Assembly (NCBI GenBank): GCA_026874595.1
Contig: CM049311.1
Span: 52,021,676 to 52,085,675, forward strand
Length of the DNA stretch: 64,000 bases
DNA from: Sipunculus nudus
Taxonomy: Eukaryota > Annelida > Sipuncula > Golfingiida > Sipunculidae
Direction of reading: 5' to 3'
A program made the position numbers and the translations under genes. Below the pieces are notes generated by a model. It had not been told where the DNA came from. It worked only from the letters and a program-made list of their open reading frames with translations, and did no database searches. Below are positions 9,020-24,660 of the stretch, one piece after another (position 1 is the first letter of the stretch; each line of letters begins with the position of its first letter).

Positions 9020-12000
9020 ACCATGAGGCCCCTACACTTGCACTCCTCAGTGATTCAAGAATCTCATACAATTACACCGTGTTAACCATGAGGCCCCTAC
9101 ACTTACACTCCTCAGTGATTCATGAACCTTCATACAATTACACCGTGTTAACCATGAGACCCCTGCACTTTCACTCCTCAGAGATTCAGGAACCTTCATG
9201 CAATTACACCGTGTTAACCGTGATACCCTTACACTTACAGTCCTCAGTGATTCATGAACCTTCATACAATTACACCGTGGTAACCAAGAGGCCCCTACAA
9301 TTACACTTCTCAGTGATTCAATCACCTTCATGCAATTACACCGTGTAAACCATAAGACCCCTACACTTACAGCCTGCAGTGATTCATTCACCTTCATACA
9401 ATTACACCCTGTCAACCATGAGGCCCCTACACCTACACTCCTCAGTGATTCACTGACCTCCATACAATTACACCGTGTTAACCATGAGACACTTATACTT
9501 ACACCCCTCAGTGATTCATGGACCTTCATACAATTACACCGTGTTAACCATAAGACCCTTACACTTACACTCTTCAGTGATTCATAATCCTTCATACAAT
9601 TACACCGTGTAACCCATCAGGCCCCTACACTTATAACCCTCAGTGATTCATAAACCTTCATACAATTACACCGTGTAACCCATGAGACCCTTACACTTAC
9701 ACTCCTCAGTGATTCATGAACCTTCATACAATTATACCGTATAACGCATGAGACCCTTACACATACACTCCTCAGTGATTCATGAACCTTCATACAATTA
9801 CACCGTGTAAACCATTAGACCCCTACACTAACACTCCTCAGTGATTCATGAATCTTCATACAATTACACTGTGTAAACCATGTGATCGCTTCACTTACAC
9901 TCCTCAGTGATTCATGAACCTTCATACAATTACACCGTGTTAACCATGAGACCCCTACACTTTCACTCCTCAGAGATTCAGGAACCTTCATGCAATTACA
10001 CCGTGTTAACCGTGATACCCTTACACTTACAGTCCTCAGTGATTCATTCACCTTCATACAATTACACCCTGTCAACCATGAGGCCCCTACACTTACACTC
10101 CTCAGTGATTCACTGACCTCCATTCAATTACACCGTGTTAACCATGAGACACTTATACTTACACTCCTCAGTGATTCATGGACCTTCATACAATTACACC
10201 GTGTAACCCATGAGACCCTTACACTTACACTCCTCAGTGATTCATGAACCTTCATACAATTATACCGTGTAACGCATGAGACCCTTACACATACACTCTT
10301 CAGTGATTCATGGACCTTCATACAATTACACCGTGTAACCCATGAGACCCTTAAACATACATTCCTCAGTGATTCATGAACCTTCATACAATTACACCGT
10401 GTAACCCATGAGACCCTTACACTTACACTCCTCAGTGATTCATGGACCTTCATACAATTACACCGTGTAACCCATGAGACCCTTACACTTACACTCTTCA
10501 GTGATTCATAAACCTTCATACAATTACACCGTGTAACCCATGAGACCCTTACACTTACACTCCTCAGTGATTCATGAACCTTCATACAATTATACCGTGT
10601 AACGCATGAGACCCTTACACATACACTCCTCAGTGATTCATGAACCTTCATTCAATTACACCGTGTAAACCATTAGACCCCTACACTAACACTCCTCAGT
10701 AATTCATGAATCTTCATACAATTACACTGTGTAAACCATGTGATCGCTTCACTTACACTCCTCAGTGATTCATGAACCTTAATACAATTAATCCATGTAA
10801 ATCATTAGACCATTACACTCACACTCTTAAGTGATTCACAAACGTTCGTGCAATTAAACCGTGTAACCCATGAGACCCCTACACTAACACTCCTCAGTGA
10901 TTCATTCACCTTCATACAATTTAACAGTGTTTACCGGATAAGGCCCCTACACTTACACTCCTCAGTGATTCATGAATTTTCATACAATTACATGGTGTAC
11001 ACCATGAGACCCCTACAATTACTCTCCTCAGTGATTCAAGAATCTCATACAATTACACCGTGTTAACCATGAGGCCATTACACTTACACTCCTCAGTGAT
11101 ACATGAACCTTCATACAATTACACCGTGGTAACCATGAGGCCCCTACACTTACACTCCTCAGTGGTTCATTCACCTTCATACAATTACACTGTGTAAACC
11201 ATAAGACCCCTACACTTAAAGCCCTCAGTGATTCATGTACCTTCATACAATTACTCCCTGTCAACCATGAGGCCCCTACACTTACACTTCTCAGTGATTC
11301 ACGAACCTTCATACAATTACACCGTGTAAACCATAAGACCCCTACACATACAGTCCTCAGTGATTCATGAATGTTCATACAATTACACCGTGTTAACCAT
11401 TGGGCTCCTACACTTACACTCCTCAGTGATTCATTCACCTTCATAAAATTACACCGTGTTAACCATGAGGCCCCTACACTTACACTCCTCAGTGATTCAT
11501 TCACCTTCATACAATTTAACAGTGTTTACCATGAGGATAAGGCCCCTACACTTACACTCCTCAATGATTCATGAATTTTCATACAATTACATGGTGTACA
11601 CCATGAGACCCCTACAATTAATCTCCTCAGTGATTCAAGAATCTCATACAATTACACCGTGGTAACCATGAGGCCATTACACTTACACTCCTCAGTGATA
11701 CATGAACCTTCATACAATTACACCGTGGTAACCATGAGGCCCCTACACTTACACTCCTCAGTGATTCATTCACCTTCATACAATTACACTGTGTAAACCA
11801 TAAGACCCCTACACTTACAGCCCTCAGTGATTCATGTACCTTCATACAATTACTCCCTGTTAACCAAGAGGCCCCTACACTTACACTCCTCAGTGATTCA
11901 CGAACCTTCATACAATTACACCGTGTAAACCATACGACCCCTACACATACAGTCCTCAGTGATTCATGAATGTTCATACAATTACACCGTGTTAACCATT

Positions 12001-15000
12001 GGGCTCCTACACTTACACTCCTCAGTAATTCATTCACCTTCATAAAATTACACCGTGTTAACCATGAGACCCTTACACTTACACTCTTCAGTGATTCATG
12101 AACCTTCATACAGTTACACCGTGTATCCCATGAGGCCCCTACACTTACACTCCTGTGTGAATTATGAACCTTCATACAATTAGACCCTGAAAACCATAAG
12201 ACCCCTACACATACAGTGCTCAGTAATTCATGAATGTTCATACAATTACACCATGTAAACCATGTGACCCCTACGTTTTCTGTCCTCAGTGATTCATGAA
12301 CCTTCATGCAATTACACCGTGTAACTTATGAGATCCCTACTCTTACACTCCTGTGTGAATTATGAACCTTCATACAATTAGACCCTGAAAACCATAAGAC
12401 CCCTACACATACAGTGCTCAGTAATTCATGAATGTTCATACAATTACACCGTGTTAATTATTTGGCTCCTACACTTACACTCCTCAGTGATTCATTCACC
12501 TTCATACAATTATACCATGTTTCCCATGAGACCCTTACACTTACACTCCTCAGTGATTCATTCACCTTCATACAAGTACACCTTGGAAAGCATGTGAACC
12601 CTACACTTACAGTCCTCAGTGATTCATGAACCTACATGCAATTACACCATGTATCCCATGAGACCCTTACACTTACACTCCTCAGTGATTGATTCACTTT
12701 CATACAATTACACCGTGTAAACCATGAGGCCCCTACACTTACACAACTCAGTGATTCATGAAACTACATGCAATTACACAATGTATCCCATGAGACCCTT
12801 ACACTTACACTCCTCAGTGATTCATTCACCTTCATACAATTACACCGTGTATCCCATGAGACCCTTACACTAATACTCTTCAGTGATTCATTCACCTTCA
12901 TACAATTACACCGTGTATCCCATGAGACCCTTACACTAACACTCTTCAGTGATTCATTCACCTTCATACAATTACACCGTGTAAACCGTGTGACCGCTTC
13001 AATTACAGTCCTCAGAGATTCATGAACCTACATGCAATTACACCGTGTAACCCATCAGACCCTTACACTTACACTCCTCAGTGATTCATTCACCTTCATA
13101 CAATTACACTGTGTAAACCATGTGACCGCTTCACTTACAGTCCGCAGAGATACATGAACCTACATGCAATTACACCGTGTAACCCATAAGACCCGTACAC
13201 TTACACTCCCCAGTGATACATGAACCTTCATAAAATTACACCGTGGTAACCATGAGGCCCCTACACTTACACTCCTCAGTGATTCAAGAATCTCATACAA
13301 TTACACCGTGTTAACCATGAGGCCCCTACACTTACACTCCTCAGTGATTCAAGAATCTCATACAATTACACCGTGTTAACCATGAGGCCCCTACACTTAC
13401 ACTCCTCAGTGATTCATAAACCTCCATACAATTACACCGTGTTAACCATGAGACCCCTACACTTACACTCCTCAAAGATTCATGAACCGTCAGGCAATTA
13501 CACCATGTAAACCATGAGACCCGTACACTTACACTACCCACTGATACATGAACCTTCATACAATTACACCGTGGTAACCATGAGGCCCCTACACTTACAC
13601 TCCTCAGTGATTCAAGAATCTCATACAATTACACCGTGTTAACCATGAGGCCCCTACACTTACACTCCTCAGTGATTCATGAACCTTCATACAATTACAC
13701 CGTGTTAACCATGAGACCCCTACACTTTCACTCCTCAGAGATTCAGGAACCTTCATGCAATTACACCGTGTTAACCGTGATACCCTTACACTTACAGTCC
13801 TCAGTGATTCATGAACCTTCATACAATTACACCGTGGTAACCAAGAGGCCCCTACAATTACACTTCTCAGTGATTCAATCACCTTCATTCAATTACACCG
13901 TGTAAACCATAAGACCCCTACACTTACAGCCTGCAGTGATTCATTCACCTTCATACAATTACACCCTGTCAACCATGAGGCCCCTACACTTACACTCCTC
14001 AGTGATTCACTGACCTCCATACAATTACACCGTGTTAACCATGAGACACTTATACTTACACTCCTCAGTGATTCATGGACCTTCATACAATTACACCGTG
14101 TTAACCATAAGACCCTTACACTTACACTCTTCAGTGATTCATAATCCTTCATACAATTACACCGTGTAACCCATCAGGCCCCTACACTTATAACCCTCAG
14201 TGATTCATAAACCTTCATACAATTACACCGTGTAACCCATGAGACCCTTACACTTACACTCCTTAGTGATTCATGAACCTTCATACGATTATACCGTGTA
14301 ACGCATGAGACCCTTACACATACACTCCTCAGTGATTGATGAACCTTCATACAATTACACCGTGTAAACCATTAGACCCCTACACTAACACTCCTCAGTG
14401 ATTCATGAATCTTCATACAATTACACTGTGTAAACCATGTGATCGCTTCACTTACACTCCTCAGTGATTCATGAACCTTCATACAATCACACCGTGTTAA
14501 CCATGAGACCCCTACACTTTCTCTCCTCAGAGTTTCAGGAACCTTCATGCAATTACACCGTGTTAACCGTGATACCCTTACACTTACAGTCCTCAGTGAT
14601 TCATTCACCTTCATACAATTACACCCTGTCAACCATGAGGCCCCTACACTTACACTCCTCAGTGATTCACTGACCTCCATACAATTACACCGTGTTAACC
14701 ATGAGACACTTATACTTACACTCCTCAGTGATTCATGGACCTTCATACAATTACACCGTGTAACCCATGAGACCCTTACACTTACACTCCTCAGTGATTC
14801 ATTTACCTTCATACAATTATACCGTGTAACGCATGAGACCCTTACACATACACTCTTCAGTGATTCATGGACCTTCATACAATTACACCGTGTAACCCAT
14901 GAGACCCTTACACATACACTCCTCAGTGATTCATGGACCTTCATACAATTACACCGTGTAACCCATGAGACCCTTACACTTACACTCCTCAGTGATTCAT

Positions 15001-18000
15001 GGACCTTCATACAATTACACCGTGTAACCCATGAGACCCTTACACTTACACTCCTCAGTGATTCATGAACCTTCATACAATTATACCGTGTAACGCATGA
15101 GACCCTTACACATACACTCCTCAGTGATTCATGAACCTTCATACAATTACACCGTGTAAACCATTAGACCCCTACACTAAAACTCCTCAGTGATTCATGA
15201 ATCTTCATACAATTACACTGTGTAAACCATGTGATCGCTTCACCTACATTCCTCAGTGATTCATGAACCTTAATACAATTAATCCATGTAAATCATTAGA
15301 CCATTACACTCACACTCTTAAGTGATTCACAAACGTTCGTGCAATTAAACCGTGTAACCCATGAGACCCCTACACTAACACTCCTCAGTGATTCATTCAC
15401 CTTCATACAATTTAACAGTGTTTACCATGAGGATGAGGCCCCTACACTTACACTCCTCAGTGATTCATGAATTTTCATACAATTACATGGTGTACACCAT
15501 GAGACCCCTACAATTACTCTCCTCAGTGATTCAAGAATCTCATACAATTACACCGTGGTAACCATGAGGCCATTACACTTACACTCCTCAGTGATACATG
15601 AACCTTCATACAATTACACCGTGGTTACCATGAGGCCCCTACACTTACACTCCTCAGTGGTTCATTCAACTTCATACAATTACACTGTGTAAACCATTAG
15701 ACCCCTACACTTACAGCCCTCAGTGATTCATGTACCTTCATACAATTACTCCCTGTCAACCATGAGGCCCCTACACTTACACTCCTCAGTGATTCACGAA
15801 CCTTCATACAATTACACCGTGTAAACCATAATACCCCTACACATACAGTCCTCAGTGATTCATGAATGTTCATACAATTACACCATGTTAACCATTGGGC
15901 TCCTACACTTACACTCCTCAGTGATTCATTCACCTTCATAAAATTACACCGTGTTAACCATGAGGCCCCTACACTTACACTCCTCAGTGATTCATTCACC
16001 TTCATACAATTTAACAGTGTTTACCATGAGGATAAGGCCCCTACACTTACACCCCTCAGTGATTCATGAATTTTCATACAATTACATGGTGTACACCATG
16101 AGACCCCTACAATTACTCTCCTCAGTGATTCAAGAATCTCATGCAATTACACCGTGGTAACCATGAGGCCATTACACTTACACTCCTCAGTGATACATGA
16201 ACCTTCATACAATTACACCGTGGTAACCATGAGGCCCCTACACTTACACTCCTCAGTGATTCATTCACCTTCATACAATTACACTGTGTAAACCATAAGA
16301 CCCCTAAACTTACAGCCCTCAGTGATTCATGTACCTTCATACAATTACTAACTGTCAACCACGAGGCCCCTACACTTACACTCCTCAGTGATTCACTAAC
16401 CTTCATACAATTACACCGTGTAAACCATAAGACCCCTACACATACAGTCCTCAGTGATTCATGAATGTTCATACAATTACACCGTGTGAACCATTGGGCT
16501 CCTACACTTACACTCCTCAGTGATTCATTCACCTTTATAAAATTACACCGTGTTAACCATGAGACCCTTACACTTACACTCTTCAGTGATTCATGAACCT
16601 TCATACAATTACACCGTGTATCCCATGAGGCCCCTACACTTACACTCCTCAGTGATTCATTCAGCTTCATACAAATACACCATGTAAACCATGTGACCCC
16701 TACACTTTCAGTCCTCAGTGATTCATGAACCTTCATGCAATTACACCGTGTAACTTATGAGATCCCTACTCTTACACTCCTGTGTGAATTATGAACCTTC
16801 ATACAATTAGACCCTGAAAACCATAAGACCCCTACACATACAGTGCTCAGTAATTCATGAATGTTCATACAATTACACCCTGTTAACCATTTGGCTCCTA
16901 CACTTACACTCCTCAGTGATTCATTCACCTTCATACAATTACACCATGTATCCCATGAGACCCTTACACTTACACTCCTCAGTGATTCATTCACCTTCAT
17001 ACAAGTACACCTTGTAAAGCATGTGAACCCTACACTTACAGTCCTCAGTGATTCATGAACCTACATGCAATTACACCATGTATCCCATGAGACCCTTACA
17101 CTTACACTCCTCAGTGATTGATTCACTTTCATACAATTACACCGTGTAAACCATGAGGCCCCTACACTTACACAACTCAGTGATTCATGAACCTACATAC
17201 AATTACACCATGTATCCCATGAGACCCTTAATTACACTTACACTCCTCAGTGATTGATTCACCTTCATACAATTACATCGTGTAAACCATGAAGCCCCTA
17301 CACTTACACTCCTTAGTGAGTCATGAACCTACATGCATTTACACCATGTATCCCATGACACCCTTACACTTACACTACTCAGTGATTGATTCACTTTCAT
17401 ACAATTACACCGTGTAAACCATGAGGCCCCTACACTTACACTCCTCAGTGATTCATAAACATACATGCAATAACACCATGTATCCCATGAGACCCTTAAT
17501 TACACTTACACTCCTCAGTGATTCATTCACCTTCATACAATTACACCGTGTAAACCATGAAGCCCCTACACTTAAACTCCTCAGTGATTCATGAAACTAC
17601 ATGCAATTACACAATGTATCCCATGAGACCCTTACACTTACACTCCTCAGTGATTCATTCACCTTCATACAATTACACCGTGTATCCCATGAGACCCTTA
17701 CACTAACACTCTTCAGTGATTCATTCACCTTCATACAATTACACCGTGTAAACCGTGTGACCGCTTCAATTACAGTCCTCAGAGATTCATGAACCTAAAT
17801 GCAATCAACCGTGTAACCCATCAGACCCTTACACTTACACTCCTCAGTGATTCATTCACCTTCATACAATTACACTGTGTAAACCATGTAACCGCTTCAC
17901 TTACAGTCCGCAGAGATACATGAACCTACATGCAATTACACCGTGTAACCCATAAGACCCGTACACTTACACTCCCCAGTGATACATGAACCTTCATAAA

Positions 18001-18100
18001 ATTACACCGTGGTAACCATGAGGCCCCTACACTTACACTCCTCAGTGATTCAAGAATCTCATACAATTACACCGTGTTAACCATGAGGCCCCTACACTTA
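9020..18100. repeat. Higher-order repeat: block of about 4.5 kb in tandem duplicate
   Basis: Ordered series of variant monomers in about 9,020-12,750 recur in about 13,577-17,580. Matching landmarks are offset by 4,557 bp (9,907 to 14,464), then 4,495 bp (11,371 to 15,866), 4,429 bp (12,307 to 16,736) and 4,833 bp (12,768 to 17,601). The steps are monomer-scale gains and losses after the duplication. Confidence 0.8.
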
Positions 18101-21100
18101 CACTCCTCAGTGATTCAAGAATCTCATACAATTACACCGTGTTAACCATGAGGCCCCTACACTTACACTCCTCAGTGATTCATAAACTTCCATACAATTA
18201 CACCGTGTTAACCATGAGACCCCTACACTTACCCTCCTCAAAGATTCATGAACCGTCATGCAATTACACCATGTAAACCATGAGACCCGTACACTTACAC
18301 TACCCAGTGATACATGAACCTTCATACAATTACACCGTGGTAACCATGAGGCCCCTACACTTACACTCCTCAGTGATTCAAGAATCTCATACAATTACAC
18401 CGTGTTAACCATGAGGCCCCTACACTTACACTCCTCAGTGATTCATGAACCTTAATACAATTACACCGTGTTAACAATGAGACCCCTACACTTTCACTCC
18501 TCAGAGATTCAGGAACCTTCATGCAATTACACAGTGTTAACCGTGATACCCTTACACTTACAGTCCTCAGTGATTCAGGAACCTTCATATAATTACACCG
18601 TGGTAACCAAGAGGCCCCTACAATTACACTTCTCAGTGATTCAATCACCTTCGTGCAATTACACCGTGTAAACCATAAGACCCCTACACTTACAGCCTGC
18701 AGTGATTCATTCACCTTCATACAATTACACCGTGTTAACCATGAGACACTTATACTTACACTCCTCAGTGATTCATGGACCTTCATACAATTACACCGTG
18801 TTAACCATAAGACCCTTACACTTACAGCCTGCAGTGATTCATTCACCTTCATACAATTACACCCTGTCAACCATTTGGCTCCTACACTTACACTCCTCAG
18901 TGATTCATTCACATTCATACAATTACACCATGTATCCCATGAGAACCTTACACTTACACTCCTCAGTGACTCATTCACCTTCATACAAGTACACCTTGTA
19001 AAGCATGTGAACCCTACACTTACAGTCCTCAGTGATTCATGAACCTACATGCAATTACACCATGTATCCCATGAGACCCTTACACTTACACTCCTCAGTG
19101 ATTGATTCACTTTCATACAATTACACCGTGTAAACCATGAGGCCCCTACACTTACACAACTCAGTGATTCATGAACCTACATACAATTACACCATGTATC
19201 CCATGAGACCCTTAATTACACTTACACTCCTCAGTGATTGATTCACCTTCATACAATTACACCGTGTAAACCATGAAGCCCCTACACTTACACTCCTTAG
19301 TGAGTCATGAACCTACATGCATTTACACCATGTATCCCATGACACCCTTACACTTACACTACTCAGTGATTGATTCACCTTCATACAATTACACCGTGTA
19401 AACCATGAGGTCCCTACACTTACACTCCTCAGTGATTCATAAACATACATGCAATTACACCATGTATCCCAAGAGACCCTTAATTACACTTACACTCCTC
19501 AGTGATTCATTCACCTTCATACAATTACACCGTGTAAACCATGAAGCCCCTACACTTAAACTCCTCAGTGATTCATGAAACTACATGCAATTACACAATG
19601 TATCCCATGAGACCCTTACACTTACACTCCTCAGTGATTCATTCACCTTCATACAATTACACCGTGTATCCCATGAGACCCTTACACTAACACTCTTCAG
19701 TGATTCATTCACCTTCATACAATTACACCGTGTAAACCGTGTGACCGCTTCAATTACAGTCCTCAGAGATTCATGAACCTACATGCAATCAACCGTGTAA
19801 CCTATCAGACCCTTACACTAACACTCCTCAGTGATTCATTCACCTTCATACAATTACACTGTGTAAACCATGTAACCGCTTCACTTACAGTCCGCAGAGA
19901 TACATGAACCTACATGCAATTACACCGTGTAACCCATAAGACCCGTACACTTACACTCCCCAGTGATACATGAACCTTCATAAAATTACACCGTGGTAAC
20001 CATGAGGCCCCTACACTTACACTCCTCAGTGATTCAAGAATCTCATACAATTACACCGTGTTAACCATGAGGCCCCTACACTTACACTCCTCAGTGATTC
20101 AAGAATCTCATACAATTACACCGTGTTAACCATGAGGCCCCTACACTTACACTCCGTAGTGATTCATAAACCTCCATACAATTACACCGTGTTAACCATG
20201 AGACCCCTACACTTACACTCCTCAAAGATTCATGAACCGTCATGCAATTACACCATGTAAACCATGAGACCCGTACACTTACACTACCCAGTGATACATG
20301 AACCTTCATACAATTACACCGTGGTAACCATGAGGCCCCTACACTTACACTCCTCAGTGATTCAAGAATCTCATACAATTACACCGTGTTAACCATGAGG
20401 CCCCTACACTTACACTCCTCAGTGATTCATGAACCTTCATACAATTACATCGTGTTAACCATGAGACCCCTACACTTTCACTCCTCAGAGATTCAGGAAC
20501 CTTCATGCAATTACACCGTGTTAACCGTGATACCCTTACACTTACAGTCCTCAGTGATTCATGAACCTTCATATAATTACACCGTGGTAACCAAGAGGCC
20601 CCTACAATTACACTTCTCAGTGATTCAATCACCTTCATGCAATTACACCGTGTAAACCATAAGACCCCTACACTTACAGCCTGCAGTGATTCATTCACCT
20701 TCATACAATTACACCCTGTCAACCATGAGGCCCCTACACTTACACTCCTCAGTGATTCACTGACCTCCATACAATTACACCGTGTTAACCATGAGACACT
20801 TATACTTACACTCCTCAGTGATTCATGGACCTTCATACAATTACACCGTGTTAACCATAAGACCCTTACACTTACACTCTTCAGTGATTCATAATCCTTC
20901 ATACAATTACACCGTGTAACCCATCAGGCCCCTACACTTATAACCCTCAGTGATTCATAAACCTTCATACGATTACACCGTGTAACCCATGAGACCCTTA
21001 CACTTACACTCCTCAGTGATTCATGAACCTTCATACAATTATACCGTGTAACGCATGAGACCCTTACACATACACTCTTCAGTGATTCATGAACCTTCAT

Positions 21101-24100
21101 ACAATTACACCGTGTAAACCATTAGACCCCTACACTAACACTCCTCAGTGAATCATGAATCTTCATACAATTACACTGTGTAAACCATGTGATCGCTTCA
21201 CTTACACTCCTCAGTGATTCATGAACCTTCATACAATTACACCGTGTTAACCATGAGACCCCTACACTTTCACTCCTCAGAGATTCAGGAACCTTCATGC
21301 AATTACACCGTGTTAACCGTGATACCCTTACACTTACAGTCCTCAGTGATTCATGAACCTTCATACAATTACACCGTGGTAACGAAGAGGCCCCTACAAT
21401 TACACTTCTCAGTGATTCAATCACCTTCATGCAATTACACCGTGTAAACCATAAGACCCCTACACTTACAGCCTGCAGTGATTCATTCACCTTCATACAA
21501 TTACACCCTGTCAACCATGAGGCCCCTACACTTACACTCCTCAGTGATTCACTGACCTCCATACAATTACACCGTGTTAACCATGAGACACTTATACTTA
21601 CACTCCTCAGTGATTCATGGACCTTCATACAATTACCCCGTGTTAACCATAAGACCCTTACACTTACACTCTTCAGTGATTCATAATCCTTCATACAATT
21701 ACACCGTGTAAACCATGAAGCCCCTACACTTACACTCCTTAGTGAGTCATGAACCTATATGCATTTACACCATGTATCCCATGACACCCTTACACTTACA
21801 CTACTCAGTGATTGATTCACCTTCATACAATTACACCGTGTAAACCATGAGGCCCCTACACTTACACTCCTCAGTGATTCATAAACATACATGCAATTAC
21901 ACCATGTATCCCAAGAGACCCTTAATTACACTTACACTCCTCAGTGATTCATTCACCTTCATACAATTACACCGTGTAAACCATGAAGCCCCTACACTTA
22001 AACTCCTCAGTGATTCATGAAACTACATGCAATTACACAATGTATCCCATGAGACCCTTACACTTACACTCCTCAGTGATTCATTCACCTTCATACAATT
22101 ACACCGTGTATCCCATGAGACCCTTACACTAACACTCTTCAGTGATTCATTCACCTTCATACAATTACACCGTGTAAACCGTGTGACCGCTTCAATTACA
22201 GTCCTCAGAGATTCATGAACCTACATGCAATCAACCGTGTAACCTATCAGACCCTTACACTAACACTCCTCAGTGATTCATTCACCTTCATACAATTACA
22301 CTGTGTAAACCATGTAACCGCTTCACTTACAGTCCGCAGAGATACATGAACCTACATGCAATTACACCGTGTAACCCATAAGACCCGTACACTTACACTC
22401 CCCAGTGATACATGAACCTTCATAAAATTACACCGTGGTAACCATGAGGCCCCTACACTTACACTCCTCAGTGATTCAAGAATCTCATACAATTACACCG
22501 TGTTAACCATGAGGCCCCTACACTTACACTCCTCAGTGATTCAAGAATCTCATACAATTACACCGTGTTAACCATGAGGCCCCTACACTTACACTCCGTA
22601 GTGATTCATAAACCTCCATACAATTACACCGTGTTAACCATGAGACCCCTACACTTACACTCCTCAAAGATTCATGAACCGTCATGCAATTACACCATGT
22701 AAACCATGAGACCCGTACACTTACACTACCCAGTGATACATGAACCTTCATACAATTACACCGTGGTAACCATGAGGCCCCTACACTTACACTCCTCAGT
22801 GATTCAAGAATCTCATACAATTACACCGTGTTAACCATGAGGCCCCTACACTTACACTCCTCAGTGATTCATGAACCTTCATACAATTACACCGTGTTAA
22901 CAATGAGACCCCTACACTTTCACTCCTCAGAGATTCAGGAACCTTCATGCAATTACACCGTGTTAACCGTGATACCCTTACACTTACAGTCCTCAGTGAT
23001 TCATGAACCTTCATATAATTACACCGTGGTAACCAAGAGGCCCCTACAATTACACTTCTCAGTGATTCAATCACCTTCATGCAATTACACCGTGTAAACC
23101 ATAAGACCCCTACACTTACAGCCTGCAGTGATTCATTCACCTTCATACAATTACACCCTGTCAACCATGAGGCCCCTACACTTACACTCCTCAGTGATTC
23201 ACTGACCTCCATACAATTACACCGTGTTAACCATGAGACACTTATACTTACACTCCTCAGTGATTCATGGACCTTCATACAATTACACCGTGTTAACCAT
23301 AAGACCCTTACACTTACACTCTTCAGTGATTCATAATCCTTCATACAATTACACCGTGAAACCCATCAGGCCCCTACACTTATAACCCTCAGTGATTCAT
23401 AAACCTTCATACGATTACACCGTGTAACCCATGAGACCCTTACACTTACACTCCTCAGTGATTCATGAACCTTCATACAATTACACCGTGTAAACCATTA
23501 GACCCCTACACTAACACTCCTCAGTGAATCATGAATCTTCATACAATTACACTGTGTAAACCATGTGATCGCTTCACTTACACTCCTCAGTGATTCATGA
23601 ACCTTCAAACAATTACACCGTGTTAACCATGAGACCCCTACACTTTCACTCCTCAGAGATTCAGGAACCTTCATGCAATTACACCGTGTTAACCGTGATA
23701 CCCTTACACTTACAGTCCTCAGTGATTCATGAACCTTCATACAATTACACCGTGGTAACGAAGAGGCCCCTACAATTACACTTCTCAGTGATTCAATCAC
23801 CTTCATGCAATTACACCGTGTAAACCATAAGACCCCTACACTTACAGCCTGCAGTGATTCATTCACCTTCATACAATTACACCCTGTCAACCATGAGGCC
23901 CCTACACTTACACTCCTCAGTGATTCACTGACCTTCATACAATTACACCGTGTTAACCATGAGACACTTATACTTACACTCCTCAGTGATTCATGGACCT
24001 TCATACAATTACACCGTGTTAACCATAAGACCCTTACACTTACACTCTTCAGTGATTCATAATCCTTCATACAATTACACCGTGTAACCCATCAGGCCCC

Positions 24101-24660
24101 TACACTTATAACCCTCAGTGATTCATAAACCTTCATACGATTACACCGTGTAACCCATGAGACCCTTACACTTACACTCCTCAGTGATTCATGAACCTTC
24201 ATACAATTATACCGTGTAACGCATGAGACCCTTACACATACACTCTTCAGTGATTCATGAACCTTCATACAATTACACCGTGTAAACCATTAGACCCCTA
24301 CACTAACACTCCTCAGTGAATCATGAATCTTCATACAATTACACTGTGTAAACCATGTGATCGCTTCACTTACACTCCTCAGTGATTCATGAACCTTCAT
24401 ACAATTACACCGTGTTAACCATGAGACCCCTACACTTTCACTCCTCAGAGATTCAGGAACCTTCATGCAATTACACCGTGTTAACCGTGATACCCTTACA
24501 CTTACAGTCCTCAGTGATTCATGAACCTTCATACAATTACACCGTGGTAACGAAGAGGCCCCTACAATTACACTTCTCAGTGATTCATTCACCTTCATGC
24601 AATTACACCGTGTAAACCATAAGACCCCTACACACACAGCCCTCAGTGATTCATTCACCT
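17500..24660. repeat. Nested higher-order repeats of 1,984, 2,442, 792 and 726 bp
   Basis: A variant block beginning with ATGCAATTACACAATGTAT at 17,601 returns at 19,585 (+1,984) and 22,027 (+2,442). Its partner block follows 506 bp later each time (18,107, 20,091, 22,533). Inside, blocks ending at 20,902 and 21,694 are 792 bp apart (12 monomers), those ending at 23,344 and 24,070 are 726 bp apart (11 monomers), and 23,498 to 24,290 is again 792 bp. Copies differ by few bases, so this is a recently homogenised part of the array. Confidence 0.8.
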